In this document: positions 52,626 to 61,455 of the stretch, piece by piece | How positions within the stretch are numbered: the first letter of the stretch is position 1 | How the letters are laid out: each line of letters opens with the position of its first letter | Assembly (NCBI GenBank): GCA_040882225.1 | Contig: JBBEBR010000014.1 | Coordinates: 496,001 to 560,000, forward strand | Origin: Gracilimonas sp040882225 | GTDB taxonomy: Bacteria > Bacteroidota > Rhodothermia > Balneolales > Balneolaceae | Reading direction: 5' to 3' | DNA length: 64,000 nucleotides | Notes under the pieces: generated by a model | Told to the model about the DNA's origin: nothing | Seen by the model: only the letters and a program-made list of their open reading frames with translations | Databases searched by the model: none | Translations under genes and position numbers: made by a program

Positions 52626-53912
52626 ATGAAAGCACAAATTATTTCCATCGGCAACGAGATTCTTATTGGTGACACCATTAATACTAACGCGAGCTGGATG
52701 GGTAATTTTCTTACTGAGATTGGTTTTGAAGTTACAAAAGTAACCACCATCAGTGATGACATCACCCTCATCAAAAAAACCATTTCAGAGGCGATGGCTG
52801 ATTCCGACATCGTTTTTTCTACCGGCGGTTTGGGGCCAACCCATGATGATATGACCAAAAAAGCGGTTTCCGATCTTTTTGAGAGCGAATTGGTAGTGAA
52901 TGAAGAAGTGCTCAATTTTGTGAAATCCAGGTTCGAAAAATGGAATATTCCTTTTTCAAAATCGAATTACGAACAGGCGTTGGTTCCCGAAAATGCCGAG
53001 GTGCTGTTCAATAACATGGGCTCGGCTCCCGGAATGTGGTTGAGCAATAAGGGAAAGTATTTGGTGATAATGCCGGGTGTCCCTACAGAGATGAAGTTTT
53101 TAATGGCGAAAAGAGTGGCTCCAAAATTGGCAGAAATTTTTGGCGATATCGGGTTTTTGCATTCCACTTACATCAAGACAATCGGAATTGGGGAGAGCAC
53201 ACTTAGTGATGAAGTACTTGGTGACTTGAGTTCTTATTTGAATGAGGAAGTTACCCTCGCCTTTCTGCCAATGGCGGGCGGAGTTACACTGCGATTGAAT
53301 AGCAAAGGTAACAATGCAGAGGCTGCTTTGAAGAAAGTGCGCCCTTTATATGATGCGATTTATCAGAAGGCAAACGAATTCATTTATGGGGAAGGAAAGA
53401 ATATTCTACTGGAAGAAGTAGTTGGAAGCCTGCTATCGCAAAAAAAGCTTACCGTAGCCACTGCCGAAAGTTGTACCGGCGGCTTAATTGCTGATACGCT
53501 CACAAATGTAGCGGGAAGCAGTGCCTATGTAATTGGGGGAATAGTTTCTTATTCAAACCAAATGAAAATTGAACAACTTGGCGTTTCTAAAGAAGTATTG
53601 GATACGCAAGGAGCGGTGAGCAAAGAGGTTGCCCTTCAAATGGCGAAAAATGTGGCGGAGCTATTGAAGGCTGATATTGGGATTTCAGCAACCGGAATTG
53701 CTGGCCCCGGAGGTGGTTCTGAGGAGAAACCTGTGGGAACTGTTTGGACAGGATTTTATTCCAAAGAGGAACATTTCGCCATAAAAACTACTTTTTCTCA
53801 AGATAGAATTTTGAACAAAAGAAGAACTATGATTATCAGCCTCGATATCATCCGGAGAGTGCTGTTGGGAATTCGTGAAATGCCGTACGGGCTAAAAAAA
53901 CAATGCTATTGA
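52626..53912 (+). CDS. cinA: CinA-like competence/damage protein with NMN amidase domain
   Basis: 428 residues from the ATG at 52626, placing MKAQIISIGNEILIGDTINTN at the start as the family expects; an in-frame ATG-like start at 52563 would add 21 unrelated residues. The N-terminal MoCF/COG1058 domain has TGGLGPTHDD and PGVPTEMKFL. The C-terminal PncC domain has ATAESCTGGLIADTLTNVAG and SATGIAGPGGG. Family members hydrolyse ADP-ribose and NMN for NAD salvage. The stop overlaps the next start by 10 bases. Confidence 0.92.
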   Translation: MKAQIISIGNEILIGDTINTNASWMGNFLTEIGFEVTKVTTISDDITLIKKTISEAMADSDIVFSTGGLGPTHDDMTKKAVSDLFESELVVNEEVLNFVKSRFEKWNIPFSKSNYEQALVPENAEVLFNNMGSAPGMWLSNKGKYLVIMPGVPTEMKFLMAKRVAPKLAEIFGDIGFLHSTYIKTIGIGESTLSDEVLGDLSSYLNEEVTLAFLPMAGGVTLRLNSKGNNAEAALKKVRPLYDAIYQKANEFIYGEGKNILLEEVVGSLLSQKKLTVATAESCTGGLIADTLTNVAGSSAYVIGGIVSYSNQMKIEQLGVSKEVLDTQGAVSKEVALQMAKNVAELLKADIGISATGIAGPGGGSEEKPVGTVWTGFYSKEEHFAIKTTFSQDRILNKRRTMIISLDIIRRVLLGIREMPYGLKKQCY

Positions 53913-55867
53913 AGAAGTATTTTGCACTATATATCATCTTGTTATTTTTTGCTCCGCTTGCTGTTGCTCAGGTAGAAGATTCTCTCGCAACGGATACCGA
54001 TAATGATACGCTCGCTGTTGAACCACTTCCTATAGATTTACCTGATATTGTAGAAGAAGAGGAAGAGCCTGAAGTGGTTTTTCCGTGGATTGAGAGTCAG
54101 CAAATGGGAAGTTCCCTCATCACCAACGACAGCCTTTTGCGATGGCAGGTTTGGCCGCATTGGGGGGAATATCAAGCTTACCGGAGAGATGTGATTTCAT
54201 TCAGGCAGGGAACGTCTGGCCGGGTGGACGCTTTTCATATTAACGGTTATCAGCCCTACGAACAGCAGGTGCGGATGGAAGGCATTACGTTAAATAATCC
54301 CGTCACTGGACTCGTAAACTATAACCTTGTTCCGCATCGCAAAATCAGTACTGCTACCGAGACTTTTGATGGGATGTATCGTTCCGAGATTAATCTTCGG
54401 GATTACTACATCACCCAGCCCATCAGCTATTTGAACTATGATGAAAGTGAATACGCCTATCGAAATCTGGAATTTATGGTAGCCCGTAATTTTACGGCCA
54501 GCACAAATCTCGAACTTTCTTATTGGGATCGGAGAGATGGCGATTTTTACCCAAACAATGATGTTGAGGGGAGTCAGGTTGTGGGGCGGCTTTATCATCA
54601 TTTGAATGAAAATTACCTGATCCGGGCCTTTTACCTGAGAAATCAATTCAATATTCAGGAACCTTTTGGCTACAGTGTGAGCGATCCCCGCGTATTCGCT
54701 TTTGACCGGTTTACTTCACAGCCCTTTAGCTCGAACGGGAACTCTGAGTTTACCCGATGGGATTTGGTTTCGGGGATTTATCACCGGCGGGATAGCAGCT
54801 CTGCGGAAGATGCGGGTTTCGAGGCTATCATCACAAAAAACAAAAACGAGCTGACATTTATCCAGGATACTCTTTCGTGGGATATCACTTCGTTGGGAAC
54901 CAGATTATTTAAAAATCTGGAGTGGAAGGCCTTTAAAATTGAGTTGGGAATAGAAGGAAAGCAGCATCTTATCAACGATGAGTCGGTGCTTGATTATAGC
55001 AAATGGAGTACCTGGAGCGCGAAATTGAATGCCGGTTACAACTTTGGAAGCTCAAGTATTATATATGGAAAAGGAATCTTGAACGGGCGCAGCGACAGTA
55101 AAAACGGCTTTGAAATTGGTGGTGGTTTAAAGATGAACATAGCTGACCGAATTCAATTTAATTCCAGTGCCTTTTTATTCAGCCGTATCCCGGAAATGCA
55201 GGTTTTATATTGGCAGTCTGAAAACTATGCGGGGAATTCATCTTTAGAAAATGAAGATGGTATCTCGATTTCAGGTGGTGCTGATTTTAGGGTGGGGCAG
55301 GCGTTAACATTCGGAATTTCAGCCAGGTATAAAGATGCCGCCGGCACAGCTTTTTTGAGCACCGACAGCACGTTCACAAATAGCGAGCAATACAGCCAGG
55401 TTTCGGGTACAATATATGGCAGGTTTGAAAGTTCACTTTTTGAAATTGAAAGTTCAGCAACCGCTCAGCAATTCGATTATGAAGATATAAATTCACCAAC
55501 CGCCGCTCTCAATAATCAGGATCAGATTGTTTGGCTCAGAAATTCCGCATTTGTGAAAGGGTACGTTTTCGACCGGGCTGCTTTTGTGAAATTCGGCTTC
55601 AAAACCCTTCTTTCTCCCGCTTTCTATGCCAGCCGTACCTATAATACCGAATTGGGATTCTGGCAGGGCAATAGTGTGTACGAAGAAAACCCCGCTTTCT
55701 TTCGCTTAGATACGGAACTTTCTGCCAGGGTAAGGGCAATAATGGTTGTGATAAGATGGGAAAATTCACTTGACGGAATAGGTCAGGCAGGGTACTTTGA
55801 GGCGGCCGGTTTTCCGATGCCGCCACGGCGTTTAATTGTTGGAATAAGAGCACAATTCAGAAATTAA
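53903..55867 (+). CDS. Putative outer-membrane porin / plug-barrel protein
   Basis: 654 residues with signal peptide (1-22, ending LAVAQV). After an acidic linker (IVEEEEEPEVV) comes a plug-like segment (INGYQPYEQQVRMEGITLNN) and many alternating beta strands rich in aromatic residues, ending in RRLIVGIRAQFRN as in outer-membrane barrels. It resembles putative porins and TonB-dependent receptors of the Bacteroidota, but is shorter than a full receptor and no TonB box can be seen. Substrate unknown. It is coupled to cinA (10-base overlap) and lies 1 base before ftsX. Confidence 0.75.
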   Translation: MLLKKYFALYIILLFFAPLAVAQVEDSLATDTDNDTLAVEPLPIDLPDIVEEEEEPEVVFPWIESQQMGSSLITNDSLLRWQVWPHWGEYQAYRRDVISFRQGTSGRVDAFHINGYQPYEQQVRMEGITLNNPVTGLVNYNLVPHRKISTATETFDGMYRSEINLRDYYITQPISYLNYDESEYAYRNLEFMVARNFTASTNLELSYWDRRDGDFYPNNDVEGSQVVGRLYHHLNENYLIRAFYLRNQFNIQEPFGYSVSDPRVFAFDRFTSQPFSSNGNSEFTRWDLVSGIYHRRDSSSAEDAGFEAIITKNKNELTFIQDTLSWDITSLGTRLFKNLEWKAFKIELGIEGKQHLINDESVLDYSKWSTWSAKLNAGYNFGSSSIIYGKGILNGRSDSKNGFEIGGGLKMNIADRIQFNSSAFLFSRIPEMQVLYWQSENYAGNSSLENEDGISISGGADFRVGQALTFGISARYKDAAGTAFLSTDSTFTNSEQYSQVSGTIYGRFESSLFEIESSATAQQFDYEDINSPTAALNNQDQIVWLRNSAFVKGYVFDRAAFVKFGFKTLLSPAFYASRTYNTELGFWQGNSVYEENPAFFRLDTELSARVRAIMVVIRWENSLDGIGQAGYFEAAGFPMPPRRLIVGIRAQFRN

Positions 55868-55868
55868 T

Positions 55869-56753
55869 ATGAATATAAAATACGTAGTAAGAGAAGGTTT
55901 TACCGGCTTGAAAAGAGCAAAGCTTGCAGCCACCACTTCTATTTTTTCACTTTTTATTGCGGTTCTATTGCTGGGAATTATCTCCAGAATCGGCTTTAAT
56001 GTGTACAATCAGGCAATGTCGATAAAGGATCTTATTGAGGTGGAGGTTTTTCTTTTTGATGTTGATGATCGCACCACCAATCAGTTGCGATCAAGTCTGG
56101 AAAATGAAGAACTGGTGCAACAGGTAACCTACATCTCAAAAGACAGCGCCTCGGCTGTTATGAGAAAAGAGTTTGGAGCCGGCGGTGAGGCGTTGGTTGA
56201 TCTGAATTTCCTTCCGGCATCCTATCGTTTAAAAGTAAATACAGATGCAGGTTCAGAGAAGATTGAAAACCTTGTCTCCCGTCTAAAAAACCTTCGGGGT
56301 GTGGATGAGGTCGATTATAATGCCGCGCTCTTACGGGTAATGGAATCTAACCTAAACATTTTCTCTTTTGCAGGCGGCGGACTTTCCCTGCTTATTTTGT
56401 TAGCAGCGCTCATTCTCGTTTACAACACCATTCGGCTCACCATTTATGCTAAACGCGATTTAATACGGGCAATGAAATTAGTTGGGGCTACCAATCGATT
56501 TATTCGCAGTCCTTTTATAGTAGAGGGAATTTTACAGGGAGTAATTGCCGGAGCTTTGGGAGTACTGAGCATCTTCATAATTTTCGAATTTGCAATTCCA
56601 TTATACATCGCTGATTTAGGAACTCTTGTATGGCCTTTAGGCCGTTGGTATTACCTTGTTGGAGGGATGCTGTTACTATCCATACTAATGGGATGGTGGG
56701 GCAGCCGCTGGGCTGCGCGTCGGTTTATTGAAGAAACGTACATTTCCGGGTAA
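55869..56753 (+). CDS. ftsX: Cell-division ABC permease FtsX
   Basis: 294 residues with the FtsX plan: a cytoplasmic start, membrane helix at about 21-43 (ATTSIFSLFIAVLLLGII), a periplasmic domain (about 50-160, with VEVFLFDVDDRTT and VTYISKDSA), then three helices (168-192, 220-245, 259-280). The RAMKLVGATNRFIRSPFIVEG loop couples to the ATPase. FtsX with FtsE controls wall amidases at the septum. ftsE is not adjacent, which is usual in this broad group. The wall amidase at 14078 is a conceivable downstream target. Confidence 0.92.
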   Translation: MNIKYVVREGFTGLKRAKLAATTSIFSLFIAVLLLGIISRIGFNVYNQAMSIKDLIEVEVFLFDVDDRTTNQLRSSLENEELVQQVTYISKDSASAVMRKEFGAGGEALVDLNFLPASYRLKVNTDAGSEKIENLVSRLKNLRGVDEVDYNAALLRVMESNLNIFSFAGGGLSLLILLAALILVYNTIRLTIYAKRDLIRAMKLVGATNRFIRSPFIVEGILQGVIAGALGVLSIFIIFEFAIPLYIADLGTLVWPLGRWYYLVGGMLLLSILMGWWGSRWAARRFIEETYISG

Positions 56754-56838
56754 AAGAATCGGCAAATATCATCACAAATAAATTCATTCAAATACGAATA
56801 AAAACCTGCGAAGTAGGTTTTCTAAAAATAAATCATCT

Positions 56839-57828
56839 ATGATAAAAGTAGTACAATTTGGCCTTGGCCCTATAGGACAACAACTAACCCGTTTTTTATC
56901 TGAACGATCAGGTGTGAAAATTGTAGCCGCAATTGATCCAGATCCCAATAAAGCAGGAAAAGATATCGGAGAACTATGTGGACTGGGTAAACTGGGTGTG
57001 AATATTTCTCCAAGCCTTTCTTCCGCAATTAAAATAGGAGATGCTGATGTGGCTGTAATTTCCACCGTTTCATCACTCGAAAAAATAGAGTCCCAAATTA
57101 GAGATGCAGCCGATTATAATCTTCATGTTGTTTCCACTTGTGAGGAAATGTCGTACCCATCCAGTTTACAACCGGCTTGCGCCAAACGGATTCATGATTA
57201 CTGCGAGCAAAAAGGTGTGGTATGCATTGGCACAGGTGTAAATCCAGGTTTTTTGATGGATTATCTGCCAGCCGTTTTTACTTCCATTTGCAGAAGGGTA
57301 GACCACGTTCAGGTAGAACGTTATCAAAATGCGACTTACCGAAGGATTCCATTTCAGCAAAAAATTGGGGTGAATTTGACCGGACAGGAGTTTTCGGATA
57401 AAGGAGATGCTTTGAAGCACGTGGGTTTACCTGAATCGGTTTACATGATTGCCTCCACATTAAACTGGAAGCTTGATAAAGTAGATGAAGTGATCGAGCC
57501 GGTTTTTGCCAACGGAGATACTAAAAGCGGAGATCGGGTTATTCCTGAAGGAAAAGCTTTGGGTTTACATCAAACGGCAAAAGGATATGTGAATGGCAAA
57601 GAAGTAATCTCTTTGATTTTTCATGCCGCAATTGGGGTAGAAAGTTCCCACGACACTATTGAAATCAAAGGTGAACCCGGATTTCGTTCTACCGTTCCTG
57701 GTGGAATAAACGGAGACGTGGCCACTTCGGCGATTATTGTAAACGCGATCAAATCTGTTTCAAAAATGAAACCGGGATTTCGAACTATGCTCGATGCTCC
57801 GGTTCCTTCATGGTTTGCAGAAGCTTAA
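56839..57828 (+). CDS. Dihydrodipicolinate reductase-like dehydrogenase
   Basis: 329 residues. The Rossmann signature VVQFGLGPIGQQLTRFL is at the N-terminus, followed by VAAIDPDPNKAGKDIG and VVSTCEEMSYP, then CIGTGVNPGFLMDYLP. It resembles the DapB-like group that includes 2,4-diaminopentanoate dehydrogenase (ord), an ornithine-fermentation enzyme. The true substrate is not certain because no neighbours of that pathway are here. Cytoplasmic, NAD(P)-dependent. About 85 bases after ftsX. Confidence 0.82.
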   Translation: MIKVVQFGLGPIGQQLTRFLSERSGVKIVAAIDPDPNKAGKDIGELCGLGKLGVNISPSLSSAIKIGDADVAVISTVSSLEKIESQIRDAADYNLHVVSTCEEMSYPSSLQPACAKRIHDYCEQKGVVCIGTGVNPGFLMDYLPAVFTSICRRVDHVQVERYQNATYRRIPFQQKIGVNLTGQEFSDKGDALKHVGLPESVYMIASTLNWKLDKVDEVIEPVFANGDTKSGDRVIPEGKALGLHQTAKGYVNGKEVISLIFHAAIGVESSHDTIEIKGEPGFRSTVPGGINGDVATSAIIVNAIKSVSKMKPGFRTMLDAPVPSWFAEA

Positions 57829-58174
57829 TGGAGATTTGAGATTCAAGAATCAAGATTTTGGATTTTGAATCTCAGTTGTCCGGTTAAACCTGAAGATGAA
57901 ACAGTAGCTCTGCTTTATTTTTTTAAAACTGCGGCCAGGTAGTGGTACTACTTTACTCCGTTGGCTGCCTTTTTAAAGACGTTTAATTGAATAATACACC
58001 TTCAGTCTCTCTGAGGCTCCTGCCGAAGAGCCTGTGCCTGAATTGATTCGGGAACATTAATAGCAAAGATCCTGATTCAAGATTCAAGATTTAGTATTGA
58101 TTGAATCATGAGACAATGAGATGGGGTTGTGTTAACCAAAAACTATTAACTCAATCTCCAAATCTCTCAATCGC
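57829..58174. repeat. AT-rich repeat gap
   Basis: A 346-base gap between convergent genes. It contains two members of the ATTCAAGA repeat (57838-57876, a hairpin of GAGATTTGAGATTCAAGA with TTTTGAATCTC; and 58076-58100). Further repeat-like text lies between, including GAGGCTCCTGCCGAAGAGCC near 58012. No gene is supported. Confidence 0.65.
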
Positions 58175-59818
58175 TTAATTCCCCACAAAACCCGGGCCGC
58201 GAACTGCTTGTCCGGGCATTTCTCCCGTATGTTCTCCCTGATTCAAAACCTGAGTTCCATTCACAAAAACATCCCTCACGCCAACGGAATACTGGTGAGG
58301 TTCTTCAAAAGTAGCTTTATCACCAACTTCTTGTGGATCGAAAATGACAATATCCGCGAAATATCCGGTTCTTAATAAACCCCTGTTCCGAATTTTCAGA
58401 TTTTGAGCGGGCAATTGAGTAAGGCGGTAAATTGCTTCTTCAAGAGAGATCAACCCTTCATCACGGACATATTTCCCTAAAAGCCGGGCAAAGTTCCCAT
58501 AGGTCCGTGGATGCGTGCTGGAGTTAAGAACATCACCTTCGGCTGCAACAGAACGCGCATCAGAACCAAAAGTCATATAGGGTAGCTGAATTTGCCTGCG
58601 GACGTTTTCTTCCGACATTAAAAAATAAACGGAACCAATATCACCCCGGTTTTCTTCAAGAAGTTCAAGTATTGTTTCTACCGGATCAGTATTTCGGGCG
58701 GCACTAACTTCCGCTAAAGTTTTACCGGTGTATTTTTTCAAGGAATCAGTATTGAATTCAAGCAACAAGATATTTTCAGGTTCGCCGGCAAGCTGATAAA
58801 AATTCTCCCAGTCAGTTTCTTGACTTCTGACTTCACGAAGAATACGGGAGCGTATTTCGGGGTTGTTAAGACGATTCAAGAAATCCTGAGTTGAACCTTC
58901 CTGCGACCAGGGCGGGAGGGTAGCGTCCAAACCGGTAGAGGCGGCGGTATAAGTGTACATGTTTGCGGAAATATCATAACCCTGACTACGCAAGGAATCA
59001 ATCTTTTGCACTACAACTGATAGTTTGTCCCAGTTGCGTTTTCCAGCCGCTTTCAGATGGTAAAACTCAGCATCAATTTCAGCTTCAGTGGCAATTGTTA
59101 ATAATTCATCAACTGCTTCCAAAAATTTATCGCCTTCGCTGCGAATGTGTGAAATATACCTTCCATTGTATTCTGCAGCTGCTTTCGAAAGCGCAATTAG
59201 CTCTTCAGTATCCGCAAAAAAAGCAGGTGCATAAATTAAAGAAGTACCAAGCCCAAGCGCGCCTTCCCGCATCGCCTCACGAACCATTTCCTGCATTTCC
59301 AGCAACTGTTCATCGGTAGGTTTTACGTTATTTCGTCCTAAAACATTTGTCCGGATTGTGGTTGCCCCAACAAAAGAAGCCACATTTGGAGTGACTCCTT
59401 TTTCAGTTATGTAATCTAAAAAACCGCCAAGGGTTGTCCACTCACTATCGCTGCCTTCGGCAACCGGCCCCATCGAAGAGCCTTCCCCAAAAACCTCAAG
59501 CGTAACACCCTGTTTAATTCCGCTAAGGGAGCGCCCGTCATTCAGCAAGGAATAATTTCCCCAACTCAGCATATTAATAAAACCGGGAGAAACAGCCATC
59601 CCTTGCGCGTCAATGATGGAAGGTGCAGATGCACTCTCCAAATTTCCAATTGCAGCTATTGTATCCGCATTTATGCCAATGTCGGCGATAAAAGGAGCCT
59701 GACCAGAGCCATCATAAATGGTGCCGTTTTTAATGATTACATCGTAATTGGAAGTGGTGCATCCGGAAATCAGCATCCCGAAAAACATAAGAAAGAGTAT
59801 TAAATTTTTAGAATTCAT
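58175..59818 (-). CDS. Amidohydrolase-family D-aminoacylase-like lipoprotein
   Basis: 547 residues with a lipoprotein signal (LFLMFFGMLISGCTTS). It follows the N-acyl-D-amino-acid deacylase layout: IIKNGTIYDGSGQAPF, GVTLEVFGEGSSMGP, AEFYHLKAAGKRNW, ISHIRSEGD and MTFGSDARSVAAEG. Two usual metal-site features differ. The HTH after PGFI is replaced by NMLSWGN, and the Cys of GNCG is replaced in FGEGSS. Later His and Asp ligands persist. This matches a branch found in Bacteroidota but its catalysis is unclear. Divergent from dacB, so the two lipoproteins share a short promoter region. Confidence 0.82.
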   Translation of the reverse strand: MNSKNLILFLMFFGMLISGCTTSNYDVIIKNGTIYDGSGQAPFIADIGINADTIAAIGNLESASAPSIIDAQGMAVSPGFINMLSWGNYSLLNDGRSLSGIKQGVTLEVFGEGSSMGPVAEGSDSEWTTLGGFLDYITEKGVTPNVASFVGATTIRTNVLGRNNVKPTDEQLLEMQEMVREAMREGALGLGTSLIYAPAFFADTEELIALSKAAAEYNGRYISHIRSEGDKFLEAVDELLTIATEAEIDAEFYHLKAAGKRNWDKLSVVVQKIDSLRSQGYDISANMYTYTAASTGLDATLPPWSQEGSTQDFLNRLNNPEIRSRILREVRSQETDWENFYQLAGEPENILLLEFNTDSLKKYTGKTLAEVSAARNTDPVETILELLEENRGDIGSVYFLMSEENVRRQIQLPYMTFGSDARSVAAEGDVLNSSTHPRTYGNFARLLGKYVRDEGLISLEEAIYRLTQLPAQNLKIRNRGLLRTGYFADIVIFDPQEVGDKATFEEPHQYSVGVRDVFVNGTQVLNQGEHTGEMPGQAVRGPGFVGN

Positions 59819-59896
59819 CGTGTATCTTGGATAGATTATTTTTTTTATTGCCGCTAAAATAGCACATGCCTTCTAATTCTTAAAATTGCATATAAA

Positions 59897-61270
59897 ATGA
59901 ATCGACTTTTACTTTTGATCAGTACTATAATTTTGGTTGGTTTAGCAGGATGTAAGTCTGCGGAAACCATAAGCGAAAATCCTTCAACCGAAAAAGAAGA
60001 ACCGCTTTCTCCACTTGCGGAAATATTCGCCTCCTCTGAAGTTTTTAATGAAATTTTCACTGGATTCGCCCTTTACGATCCCGATTCCGATAGTACGTTG
60101 TACTCTCAATATGCGGATAAATATTTCACACCGGCATCAAATACCAAGCTTTTTACTTTTTATGCGGGTTTAAAATCCTTGCCCGATTCCTTGAAGGGAA
60201 TTGAATATGTGATTAAAGGAGACTCGCTTATTTTTTGGGGAACAGGTGATCCTACTTTTTTGCATCCCGACTTTGAAAGTGAAGAGATGTTTAACTTTCT
60301 GAAGAACGCCCCCGGAAATCTATATTACTCTGATGAGAACTTTAAAGATGATCAGCTTGGGCCCGGTTGGGCATGGGGTGATTATCAGTATTATTACTCC
60401 ACAGAAAAAACGCCTTTTCCCATTTATGGAAATGTTGTGCGGTTTACAATGGAAGAAATTGAAATCAGAAGAGTAAAATCAGGATCAGAAGGATTGGCTG
60501 CAATTCCGGATGCATTTAGAAACAGGATAGAGTCATCAGAAAAAGAAGACGCACCCATTTTGTTTCGGGATTTTAACGACAATACTTTTGAATACAAGCC
60601 GGAAACAGATACTGTCACTTATACTGTAGACCGGCCTTTTCATTATACGCCGGAACTTTTTACCGAAATGCTATCGGATACTTTAGGCCGTGAAGTGAGC
60701 TACATCAACATGAAAAAACCGGAGTTAACAAAAGCGATCTACAGTTCACCAGTTGATACTGTTTACAAGCGAATGTTACAGCCGAGCGATAATTTCTTAG
60801 CCGAACAACTATTGTTTGTGATGGCCTCAGAACAGGGTAAAAACCTGAATTCAAGAGCGGCTATCAATGAATTGAAGTCAGAATTTTTAGATGACCTTCC
60901 GGACGAACCGATCTGGAGAGATGGTTCAGGGCTTTCGCGCTATAATTTATTCACTCCCAGATCTATTGTTAAGTTGCTGAAGAAAATCGATGATGAATTT
61001 GAAAGCGATGTCGAGCTGTTCAGTTATTTCCCCGTAGGCGGTAAATCAGGTACCATAAAAAGCTGGTATGCTGCACGATCCGGAGGCTTACCTTATGTAT
61101 TCGCTAAAACAGGAACCCTGAGTAATAACCATTGCCTGAGTGGTTATGTGATTACAAAAAGTGGCAAAAAGTTGCTGTTCTCTTTCATGAATAATCATTA
61201 CATAAGCTCCTCTAACGAGATAAGGATCGAAATGGAGAAAGTGCTTTGGCATATCCATGAAAATTTTTAG
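59897..61270 (+). CDS. dacB: D-alanyl-D-alanine carboxypeptidase/endopeptidase (PBP4)
   Basis: 457 residues with a lipoprotein signal (LLLISTIILVGLAGC). A class C penicillin-binding protein: SxxK is in PASNTKLFTFYAG, SxN in PSDNFLAEQLL, and KTG in FAKTGTLSNNHCLSG. Another conserved block is GGKSGTIKSW. PBP4 cleaves the terminal D-Ala and D-Ala-mDAP crosslinks in peptidoglycan, in the periplasm. Its products could feed the recycling enzymes encoded at 9.5-21.8 kb. The inserted domain between the first two motifs (about 90-300) is normal for the family. Confidence 0.92.
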   Translation: MNRLLLLISTIILVGLAGCKSAETISENPSTEKEEPLSPLAEIFASSEVFNEIFTGFALYDPDSDSTLYSQYADKYFTPASNTKLFTFYAGLKSLPDSLKGIEYVIKGDSLIFWGTGDPTFLHPDFESEEMFNFLKNAPGNLYYSDENFKDDQLGPGWAWGDYQYYYSTEKTPFPIYGNVVRFTMEEIEIRRVKSGSEGLAAIPDAFRNRIESSEKEDAPILFRDFNDNTFEYKPETDTVTYTVDRPFHYTPELFTEMLSDTLGREVSYINMKKPELTKAIYSSPVDTVYKRMLQPSDNFLAEQLLFVMASEQGKNLNSRAAINELKSEFLDDLPDEPIWRDGSGLSRYNLFTPRSIVKLLKKIDDEFESDVELFSYFPVGGKSGTIKSWYAARSGGLPYVFAKTGTLSNNHCLSGYVITKSGKKLLFSFMNNHYISSSNEIRIEMEKVLWHIHENF

Positions 61271-61455
61271 CGCCTATATTGGATGGCTGAGATTAATGCT
61301 ATATTTATTAAATACTGCATAATCGGGCGTTGTTAGAATGTTACTTTTTTTTAATTTTCATTTGGGAACAGGCTTCATAAATTAATTAGGTTTTAAAAAC
61401 AAGTCTTATCAAATCTCGAAGGGTGCAATCATTTATCACAATAAAAAAACCGGCA

